Shown piece by piece: positions 17,888 through 25,800 of a stretch of DNA of 64,000 nt. Location of the stretch: contig NZ_VSFF01000017.1 of the NCBI RefSeq assembly GCF_008085905.1, forward strand, positions 62,001 through 126,000, in the 5' to 3' direction. The DNA is from Actinomadura syzygii (GTDB lineage Bacteria; Actinomycetota; Actinomycetes; Streptosporangiales; Streptosporangiaceae). Numbering within the stretch: the stretch's first letter is position 1; every line of letters begins with the position of its first letter. A program made the translations under genes and the position numbers. The notes under the pieces are model-generated. The model worked only from the letters and a program-made list of their open reading frames with translations, had not been told where the DNA came from and did no database searches.

Positions 17888-20158
17888 ATGCACTTAGAGT
17901 TTGATCATTCGGGGTCGTCCCTGGGCGGACGCATCCGGTTGTGGTGCCTCCTCATCTTCGTCATATGCGCCCCGTGGACGCAGGGGCCCACCGGGCGGTC
18001 CCCCGAGTCGTTCGACGGGAGCCCCGTCGTCGCGGCGCTGGAAGCGTGGCTGCTCGGCCCGCGGTGGCGGCTGTGGGCCGACGGGCCGGTGGATTGGGGC
18101 GTACTTGTTTATCAAGACCTCAAGTTCGTCCTGTTTGTCGCGTTGCTCGCCTTCTTCGCATCGCGGCTGCTGAACAAGGGCGTCCTGAATTGGCCGCGTT
18201 GCCTCGCCGCAGGCGTACTACCATCGATACTGGTCGGCTTTATTCCTGCGACTTTGACCGTGTCCTTTGCAGACTTTCCGCCCGTTCCGCAACTGTTCCT
18301 CATTTATGTGTTTCCGCTGCCGGGCCTCGTCTTCGGCCTGGCGGTCGGCGCGCTCCTCGCCCTCCTGACGCTCGGGCGGCCGGGACGACTCGCCGGCAGA
18401 TCCATTGGCGCCGCGAGGGCGTCGATTCGTCCAGGAAAGAGAGGGGTCGGCATGACGACCGCACAGCAGGTGCGAGCACCGGTCGGGAGCGTTCAGGGCG
18501 ACGTCACCCGGTACTTATGCGCCGGGGCCTACATCGATGAGAAGTTCGCCGATCGGGTGGTAGAGGAGGTCCTGGCCGACGAGATCAGCGCCGTGGCTCC
18601 CTCCCCCGACGTCGATCTGGAGGCGGTGGCCCGCCATTGCCTGGCCGCGCGAGAGATCCGGTACCCGCGCGACTTACGGCTGGCGGGCGCGTTCGGGGTC
18701 GTGGCCCTGTTCGCACCGCTGTGGCTGCTGTTCGTCGCGTTCCTGGTGGCCGCCGCCGGTCAGGCCGACCGCCGGCGGAGCCTCAGCACCCGCGGCCAGC
18801 GCCATCCCGACGAGCGCGCGTTCCTGCGCGTCGGGGTCCAGGCCGGAGTACTCGTGCTCGTCGCCTTCATGTTCGTCACCGGGTTCTCGAAACTGCCCGT
18901 GCACGGCATTCTGAGCTGGCTGTTCGGCACCTACATGTCCGGCATCCCCGCCATGCTCGCGTCCATTGGGGCGGCGCTGTACGCATCCATGACGATGATG
19001 CGGCACGACCTCGCCACCGACGAGCTTCTGCGCACCACCCTGAGTCGCGAGGCATTCGCTTGGCCGGCCCTGCCGCTCGTCCCGCGGGGAGACTGGATCA
19101 AGGACCGCCTCGCCGCGATCAGGCAGGCGCAGGACGGAAACGTCACCGTGTACAGCGGGTACACGCCGTTCATGGGCTATGCGAATGCCCAGTCCAACTG
19201 GAAGCTGGCCGTGCCGCTCCTGCCCGCCGAACGTCCGACCGGGGGACCACGCCCCGACGCTCCGACGCCGTTCACCGTCGCCGAACTCGTCGATCACGTA
19301 CGCGAACGGCTCGGCGCGGCCGTCGAAGGCGACGGCGCCCCCGGGACGGGAGACGCGGAGGTCTCCGGGTCCCTCCTCATCGAGGACCGGGTGTTCGCCG
19401 ACGGCGCGACGATCGGCGACGACGAACGGTTCATGAGCGACCAGGACCTGGCCCCGGTCATGCGGCTGTCGCCCGACGCGGTCCAGGAGATCATCCTGAA
19501 TCCGACCGGGACGGTCCGCCACTACCTCGCGCTGCACCTCCCGCTCTGGGGCGGGGACGTGGTGCCGAGCGTCTTCCTGCATTTCTCGACCGTGGGCGAC
19601 ACGCTGCACCTGCGGTGCAGCAACCACGTGCTCGGCCCGGTCGCCGCCGACTACCACCTCGTGGACCGCCTGCGCGACCCGCTCACCCCGGAGCGGCGGC
19701 GAGAACTGCTGCTGGGGGCCCTTTCCCGCACCGGCACGGCACTCTTCGAGGCACCGCTCAAAGCACTGCGCCACGCCCGCTTCGAGCACCGGCACGGCAA
19801 GCGGATGGAGCACGAACTGGCGGCCTTGACGCAGGACCCGATGTACGACCTCGGCGCCCGGCTCAGCATTCGGGAAATGGCGCTGAGCCCCACCTACTTC
19901 AACTATTTCCAGGTCACCGATGCCGAGCGGATCATCTCGTCGGTCCAACTCCACACCCTCGCCATCATTCGCAAGTTCCTCGACGCGCGCGGTTTCGACA
20001 CCACCGACCTCCGCAGCCAACAGCAGACCATCGTCAATCAGGGCATCATCCAGCAGGGCGGCACGAGCATCGTCGGCAATCAGGCGGTCGGCACCGGCGC
20101 CAGCGCCACACAGAACGCCGCGGGTCACCCCGACATGGCCGCCGCCTCCAGCGAATAG
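17888..20158 (+). CDS. Large membrane protein with C-terminal Gly/Asn/Gln-rich motif, function unknown
   Basis: 756 residues from ATG 17888 (AGGCGG upstream). An internal ATG at 18452, with a strong GAGAGGGG site, could produce a 568-residue form beginning MTTAQQVRAP. Residues ~15-190 hold about four hydrophobic segments. Two more lie near 255-280 and 305-325, with a hydrophobic hairpin around 330-355. A cytosolic region of about 370 residues follows with no motif I recognise. The tail near residues 715-745 (VNQGIIQQGGTSIVGNQAVG) is Gly/Asn/Gln-rich and recurs in the next gene. That arrangement resembles amyloid-like signalling motifs shared by adjacent receptor and effector genes in multicellular bacteria, but this is inference. 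Family unassigned. Confidence 0.6.
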   Translation: MHLEFDHSGSSLGGRIRLWCLLIFVICAPWTQGPTGRSPESFDGSPVVAALEAWLLGPRWRLWADGPVDWGVLVYQDLKFVLFVALLAFFASRLLNKGVLNWPRCLAAGVLPSILVGFIPATLTVSFADFPPVPQLFLIYVFPLPGLVFGLAVGALLALLTLGRPGRLAGRSIGAARASIRPGKRGVGMTTAQQVRAPVGSVQGDVTRYLCAGAYIDEKFADRVVEEVLADEISAVAPSPDVDLEAVARHCLAAREIRYPRDLRLAGAFGVVALFAPLWLLFVAFLVAAAGQADRRRSLSTRGQRHPDERAFLRVGVQAGVLVLVAFMFVTGFSKLPVHGILSWLFGTYMSGIPAMLASIGAALYASMTMMRHDLATDELLRTTLSREAFAWPALPLVPRGDWIKDRLAAIRQAQDGNVTVYSGYTPFMGYANAQSNWKLAVPLLPAERPTGGPRPDAPTPFTVAELVDHVRERLGAAVEGDGAPGTGDAEVSGSLLIEDRVFADGATIGDDERFMSDQDLAPVMRLSPDAVQEIILNPTGTVRHYLALHLPLWGGDVVPSVFLHFSTVGDTLHLRCSNHVLGPVAADYHLVDRLRDPLTPERRRELLLGALSRTGTALFEAPLKALRHARFEHRHGKRMEHELAALTQDPMYDLGARLSIREMALSPTYFNYFQVTDAERIISSVQLHTLAIIRKFLDARGFDTTDLRSQQQTIVNQGIIQQGGTSIVGNQAVGTGASATQNAAGHPDMAAASSE

Positions 20159-20168
20159 GGATCGCACC

Positions 20169-20573
20169 ATGCGCGACGACGAGCAGCCCGCCACCCCTTC
20201 CGTCAACCACGGCATCGTGTCCGTGGGCGGCACCCACTACGTGGCCAACCAGGCGGTCGGCCAGAATGCTCGGGCGTTCTCCAACGCGGTCACCTTCAAC
20301 GCGCAGAACTCCGAGGACCGCGTCCAGGCGAGCGAACTCCTGGCCCTTATCGAGCGGTTGCTGGAGGAACACCGTGCGGCGCTGGCCGACCCGGAAGGCG
20401 CCGCCAGGGAAGTACAGCGCGTGCGAGAGGAACTCGACGAGGACGAACCACAACTCCCCTTCCTGCGGCGCGCACTGGACCGCCTGAACACCTACGCGGA
20501 GCCGATCGCTCCACTGGCCACAGCCGTAGGGCAACTCACGCAGACAGTGCAGGCAGCCATAGGAGGTTCCTAG
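20169..20573 (+). CDS. Small helical protein sharing the neighbouring motif (DUF5955-like?)
   Basis: 134 residues from ATG 20169, only 10 bp after the membrane-protein stop, so probably one operon. The N-terminus (about residues 9-38) carries VNHGIVSVGGTHYVANQAVG, which aligns without gaps to the C-terminal tail of the preceding protein: about 16 of 30 positions are identical. The rest is strongly helical and acidic (LLALIERLLEEHRAALADPE, VQRVREELDEDEPQLPFLRRALDRL), ending with LATAVGQLTQTVQAAIG. This resembles the short DUF5955-type helical modules seen in Streptomyces, though I cannot confirm that. Probably a partner or signalling adaptor for the membrane protein. Confidence 0.65.
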   Translation: MRDDEQPATPSVNHGIVSVGGTHYVANQAVGQNARAFSNAVTFNAQNSEDRVQASELLALIERLLEEHRAALADPEGAAREVQRVREELDEDEPQLPFLRRALDRLNTYAEPIAPLATAVGQLTQTVQAAIGGS

Positions 20574-20612
20574 CGGTCTTGGTCTCGCAGCCGATGATTC
20601 TGGCGGACGGAC

Positions 20613-20634
20613 GCGGTCTATACGCATAGACCGC
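20613..20634. promoter_or_regulatory. Perfect 9-bp inverted repeat upstream of the DUF899 gene
   Basis: GCGGTCTAT-acgc-ATAGACCGC, 24 bp before the start codon of the DUF899 gene. An operator for a dimeric (for example TetR-type) repressor is as likely as a hairpin terminator of the preceding pair. Confidence 0.5.
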
Positions 20635-20657
20635 AACCCGTGCCCCCGGAGGAGCCC

Positions 20658-21344
20658 ATGACCACCAAGCCGCTACCGCCCGTCGTGGACGTCGAGACCT
20701 GGCAGCGCCACCTCGACGACCTGCGCGCCCGCGAGAAGGCCGCGACCCGCGAACTCGACGCGATCGCCGCGCATCGCCGCCGGATGCCGATGGTCGAACT
20801 GCCCGACTACACCCTGGAGGGCGAGGAAGGCCCCGTACGCCTGCCCGACGTCTTCGACGGCAAGTCCCAGCTCATCGTCTACAACCACATGTGGTTCCCG
20901 GGCGAGGAATGGCAGTGCGACGGCTGCACCGGCTTCACGTCTCAGTTCGCGCGCCTGGAGTTCCTGGACGCCTACGACGCGAGATTCGTCATCGTCACCC
21001 AGGGACCGATCGACGAGGCCCTTGCGTACAAACGCCGCGTCGGAAACAAGATGACCTGGTACTCCACCGCGAACAGCCCGTTCGGCGCCGACGTGGGCGC
21101 ACCCCCTGGCGGCGGCTTCGCCGTCAACGTCTTCCTACGCGACGGCGACACCGTCTACCGCACCTGGCACACCACCGGCCGGGGCACCGAACAACTGAGC
21201 CACACTTTCCCTCTGATAGACCTGCTGCCCTACGGCCGCCAGGAGGAATGGCAGGACTCCCCGGAAGGCTGGCCCCAATCCCCCACTTACAGCCGCTGGC
21301 AATCGTCCAAGGCCGTGGCCGCCAACTACGGTCCGAGCGTTTGA
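20658..21344 (+). CDS. DUF899 family thioredoxin-like protein
   Basis: 228 residues from ATG 20658 with GGAGGAG just upstream. The layout matches the DUF899 family: helical N-terminus (ARDLREKEKAATRELDAIAAHRR-like region), then a peroxiredoxin-like fold with LPDVFDGKSQLIVYNHMWF, and the characteristic CDGCTGF pair (CxxC near residues 91-94). WYSTANSPFGADVG follows in the middle, and the C-terminus has a DLLPYGRQEEW aromatic segment. Members are predicted cytosolic thiol proteins; substrates are not known. The start sits behind a 22-bp palindrome, so regulation by a dedicated repressor is possible. It converges on the methyltransferase with a 6-bp gap. Confidence 0.85.
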   Translation: MTTKPLPPVVDVETWQRHLDDLRAREKAATRELDAIAAHRRRMPMVELPDYTLEGEEGPVRLPDVFDGKSQLIVYNHMWFPGEEWQCDGCTGFTSQFARLEFLDAYDARFVIVTQGPIDEALAYKRRVGNKMTWYSTANSPFGADVGAPPGGGFAVNVFLRDGDTVYRTWHTTGRGTEQLSHTFPLIDLLPYGRQEEWQDSPEGWPQSPTYSRWQSSKAVAANYGPSV

Positions 21345-21350
21345 GGCACG

Positions 21351-21968
21351 TCAACCAGTGAGCGGCTTCTCCCACGTCAGCGAGTACCGACGGAGGACGT
21401 GCCGCCGATAGCGCATTCCTGGCAGCAACCGCCGCGCCGCCGCCCGCACTTCCCCATAGCTCATCTGCGGGTCGGCGACCGGCATCCCCTCAGGCCCATG
21501 CGCACGACGCAACACCTTCATGGTCCGCACGAACGGAGCGGCCGCGACCATCGCCGCCCACTCCCCCAAACTTCTCTCGCGTGCCAGGCCGACAACCACC
21601 AGCGTCCCGCCAGGACGAAGCAGCTCGCGCATCCGGGTCAATGCCGCCTCAAAGTCCATGTGATGGATCGTGGACACGGAGCAAATGAAGTCATAACCCT
21701 CGACCGGGAGATCGACGCTGAGGAAGTCGCCCTCAACAAAGGTGAGCTGCGGCTCCCCACCAGCCAATTCACGCGCACGGTTGATCATCGCCGCCGAACT
21801 GTCAAGACCAGTGACACGTTTCGCGTGCCCCATCAACTTGCGCGCGAGCAGACCGTCCCCACAACCAACGTCCAGCGCATCACTACACCCCTCCGGCACA
21901 GCACGCAGAATGCCCGGATGACGCGCAACGTTAGTGTTCCAGTACGGCTCCAAACCGGACTGCTCCAT
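21351..21968 (-). CDS. Class I SAM-dependent methyltransferase
   Basis: 205 residues. Motif I ALDVGCGDGLLARKL (near residue 31) is the SAM-binding glycine loop. Next are VTGLDSSAAMINRAR (acidic residue binding ribose), FVEGDFLSVDL and the motif IV/post-motif region FICSVSTIHHMDFEAAL, then LLRPGGTLVVVGL. This is the Methyltransf_11/UbiE-like fold, acting on a small molecule in the cytosol; the substrate cannot be told from sequence. The C-terminal SYGEVRAAARRLLPGMRYRRHVLRRYSLTW is also seen in many actinobacterial homologues of this group. No operon partner on this strand. Confidence 0.88.
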   Translation of the reverse strand: MEQSGLEPYWNTNVARHPGILRAVPEGCSDALDVGCGDGLLARKLMGHAKRVTGLDSSAAMINRARELAGGEPQLTFVEGDFLSVDLPVEGYDFICSVSTIHHMDFEAALTRMRELLRPGGTLVVVGLARERSLGEWAAMVAAAPFVRTMKVLRRAHGPEGMPVADPQMSYGEVRAAARRLLPGMRYRRHVLRRYSLTWEKPLTG

Positions 21969-22205
21969 CAGGTCACTCTAAGGGACCTGGAAGTGCTCCC
22001 GTCTCAGAGTGTTCTGGGCTCGCGGCCCGACGCGGCCGTCCGGTAACCGGGTGCCCAAGCCGCTCGTCCCAGACGACCAGGCGTGCGGGGATTACCTTCA
22101 TCCCGCCATAACCAGAACTGATCTTGGTCTAGCGGCCATTGGCCGCGGGGTAGTTGAGACTTGCGTAATCACGCGCATCGGCCCACCTAGATCTGGACAC
22201 CAGTC

Positions 22206-22841
22206 ATGATTCATCCCAAGCTGTCGAAATTCACGTGGCTCACGGCCTCCGTCCTAGTTCCCGCATCAGTGGCGGCCATTGCGATATCGGCGACCGCTCC
22301 TGCGGCCTCCGCATTCTCGAACCAGGCCCCCTGCCATGAGATCGTGTGTCCCGGCAAGAAGCCAGGGCCCACCGGCCCGACCGGACCTACCGGACCGACC
22401 GGCCCCGCCGGAATGGGCGGAACCGGTCCGACCGGCCCAACGGGACCCGCAGGACCAATGGGCGACATCGGAGCCACAGGGGCCACCGGACCCACGGGAG
22501 CGACGGGAGCAACCGGAGCAGCGGGGCCATCCAAGTGCGTCAGTACAGCGGCCGCCGCAGGGCAGACGAAGGCGGTCGTGGCCGTTCGCAATGGGAAGGT
22601 GTTCGGCCAAACGGTCAACGAGGCCACAACTCCGCCTACGCCTACTCCGCTGACCGACTTCACCGCAGCATTTGGCGCCGTGACAGTGGATTGCGCGTCG
22701 GTGGCAATTCAGGGCACCAGCAATGTGTTCGTCACCGTGCGCACGAACACCGATCAACTCCTTGAGGTCGGATGCACGTTGAACAACTTCCCGACCAGCT
22801 GCGGCGGGACAGTGGTCAACCTCGGGGTAATACCCATGTAG
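22206..22841 (+). CDS. Secreted collagen-like protein
   Basis: 211 residues from ATG 22206. Residues ~1-37 are a Sec signal peptide (KLSKFTWLTASVLVPASVAA ... ASA). After a short Cys-containing spacer (CHEIVCPGKK) come about 18 G-X-Y triplets, mainly GPT, GPA and GAT, with one single-residue interruption (GMGGTGPT). The C-terminal ~100 residues are a Thr/Val-rich globular domain with three Cys. Collagen triple helices form from such trimers, so an extracellular fibrous or adhesive role is likely. With no prolyl hydroxylase evident, stability would come from Thr/Pro and Gly. Converges on the WD40 gene. The 237 bp before it contain no other gene I can see. Confidence 0.82.
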   Translation: MIHPKLSKFTWLTASVLVPASVAAIAISATAPAASAFSNQAPCHEIVCPGKKPGPTGPTGPTGPTGPAGMGGTGPTGPTGPAGPMGDIGATGATGPTGATGATGAAGPSKCVSTAAAAGQTKAVVAVRNGKVFGQTVNEATTPPTPTPLTDFTAAFGAVTVDCASVAIQGTSNVFVTVRTNTDQLLEVGCTLNNFPTSCGGTVVNLGVIPM

Positions 22842-22873
22842 GCACGTCGGCGGAGCCTGAGTGTCACTGCCGG

Positions 22874-25800
22874 TCAGGAGCAGATTCTCCGGAACTTGGG
22901 GCCGGGGGGAACGTACCGGGCCCATTCGGCGCGTGTCATCGTTCGTCCCGCTGCCGCGCAGACGGCGCCGATGAGGTCATCGGGCATCGCGACATTCCAT
23001 AGCCGTACCGTGCCGTCGTCGCTGCCGGTGGCCAAGGCTTTGCCGTCCGGACTGAACACCACTGAGGTGACATCTCTTATGTGGCCGCTGAGGGGCGCGC
23101 CGGTTCGGAGGTGGGTGGCCACGTCCCACAACCGAACCGTGCCGTCGTCGCTGCCGGAGGCCAGGGCTTTTCCATCCGGGCTGAACGCCACCGAGTTGAC
23201 CTCTCTGGTGTGGCCGAGGAGGGGCGCGCCGGTCTGGTTGCGGGTGGCCACGTCCCATAGCCGCACCGTGTTGTCGTCGCCGCCGGAGGCCAAGGCTTTG
23301 CCGTCCGGGCTGAACGCCACCGAACGCACAGGGCCGGTTTGACCGGTGAGCGCGCCGACCTGACGGTGGGTGCTCACGTCCCACAGCCGTATCTTGCCGT
23401 CGTGGCCGCCGGTGGCAAGGACTCGACCGTCCGGACTGAAGACCACCGAGTAGACGCCTTCGGTATGGCCGGTAAGGGCGCCGGTCCGGTGGTGGGTGGC
23501 CACGTCCCACAGCCGCACCGTGCCGTCGTGGCCGCCGGAGGCCAAGGCTTTGCCGTCCGGGCTGAACGCCACCGAACGCACAGGGCCCGCGTGACCGGTG
23601 AGCGCGCCCGTCTGACGGTGAGTGCCCACGTCCCACAGGCGTACCGTGCCATCGTCCTGGCTGCCGGTGGCCAGAGCTTTGCCGTCCGGGCTGAATACCA
23701 CCGAGCGCACGGGGCTGGTGTGACCGGTGAGCGCGCCAACCTGACTATGAGTGCCCATGTCCCACAGCCGCACCATGTTGTCGTCGTCGCCGGTGGCCAG
23801 GGCCCGACCGTCCGGGCTGAAGACCACCGAGTTGACGTCTCTGGTGTAGCTCGTGAGGGCACCGAGCTGGTGGTGGGTGGCCACGTCCCACAGCCGTACG
23901 GTGCTGTCGTCGCTGCCGGTGGCCAAGGCTTTGCCGTCCGGACTGAACGTCATCGAACGCACAGGGCCGGTATGACCGGTGAGCGCGCCCGTCTGGCGGT
24001 GACTGCGCACGTCCCACACTCGTACCGTGCCGTCGTGGCTGCCGGTGGCCAGGAGTCGACCATCCGGGCTGAACGCCGTCGAACGCACGGAGCTGGTGAG
24101 ACCGGTGAGAGCGCCGCTTTGACGGTGAGTGTTCACGTCCCATAGCCGTACGGTGTTGTCGTTCTCGCCGCCCGTGGCGAGGAGTCGACCGTCCGGGCTG
24201 AATGCCACCGAACGCACGGGGCCGGTATTACCGGTTAGCGCGCCCGTCTGGCGGTGAGTGCGCACGTCCCACAGGCGTACCGTGTTGTCGTCCTCGCCGC
24301 CGGTCGCCAGGAGCCGACCGTCCGGGCTGAACGCCACCGAACGCACGGGGCCGGTATTACCGGTGAGAGCACCGCTTTGACGGTGAGTGCCCACGTCCCA
24401 TATTCGTACCGTGCCATCGTCGCTGCCCGTGGCCAGGGCCTTGCCGTTCAGGCTGAAGACCACTGAGTTGACCTCTCGGGTGTGGCCGATGAGGGGTTTG
24501 CCGATCTGGTGGCGGGCGGCCACGTCCCATAGCCGTACCGTGCCGTCCTCGTCGCCGGTGGCCAGGACTCGACCGTCCGGACTGAACGCCACCGAGTAGA
24601 CGCCTTCGGTGCGGCCGGTGAGGGTGCCGATCTGACCCTGGGTGTCCATGTCCCACAGCCGCAGCGCGCCATCCTCGTCACCGGTGGCCAGGACTCGACC
24701 GTCCGGACCGAACGCCACCGACAAAGCGCGTCTGGGTTGGCTGGTGAGAACGGCACGGTCTGGTCTGGAGAGGATGTCGATCAGTCTGGCGCGGCTTTCG
24801 GGCGTGTGCTGGATCCGCCATGCCGCCGCGGCGAGCAGGGCCGACAGGGTGCTGTCGCCGGGGAAGAGTTCGCTTTGGGCGGCGAGCTGGCGGGAGACGG
24901 CCATGTCGCGCTGGTGGTCGGCGTTGTTCTGGGCCCGGAAGGCGATCGAGGCCGCGACCAGGGCTACGGCCAGGAGCCCGGCCACAGTGGCCAGGATGAT
25001 CCGTCGGTGGCGGGTCCTGCGGGTCTCGGCGGCGGCGCCGGCGGCCAGGAACTCGGCGGCGGCCGAGGGGAGCGCGGGGTAGCGGCCGGGGTCAGTGTTC
25101 CAGCGGGCGCGGACGTGCTGGACCTCGGCCAGGCGCTGGCCCCGGTACAGGTAGGCGGGGGCGCGGCCGTTGCGGTCCCATTCGTCGGTGTCCTGCACCA
25201 GCTGGGCTTGCAGGGCGTGCCCGGCCAGGTCGCCCCGCAGCCAGTCCCGCAGCCGCGGCCACGCCTCCAGCAGCACGTCATGGCTGATCTGGACGGTCCC
25301 CGTGTCGACGGTGACGAGCCGGCGCGCGGCGAAGGCGCCCAGGACCTGGTCGAGCCGGACGGACGTGTCGGGGGCGATGGCGCGGTGGAGTTCGGCGCGG
25401 GTGACGGCGCGGCGTGTCAGCCGTCCCGGCGGCGACACCACGGCCAGGTGCACGAACACCCGGCGGGCCGTCTGCCGTGCGGGATCGCCGAGACCGGCGT
25501 AGGCGTCCTCGGCGCTGGTGGCGACGGCGTGGGTGACGTCGCCCGTCCGGGCATAGCCGCGCAACGTCAACCGGTCGCCCTCACGGTGTTCCCACACCGT
25601 CAGCATCGTCTGGGACACCAGCGGCAACGCCCCCGGGCCCAGGCCGCCCGCAGGCGAGCCCAGACCAGCCACGATGGTGTCGGTCAGCCCCGCCTCCAGC
25701 TCCAGTCCCGCGGCGGCGGCGGGCCCGGCGATCGTCAGCCGCAGGTCCTGCTCACGCATCGGCCCCAGGACGAACTGGCCGTTCTGCAGCGCGTCGGCGA

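Noticed and set aside
22987..24735. CRISPR-like or satellite repeat array
   Set aside because: Units are 126-132 bp, lie in frame, and encode WD40 blades. There are no spacers or cas genes.
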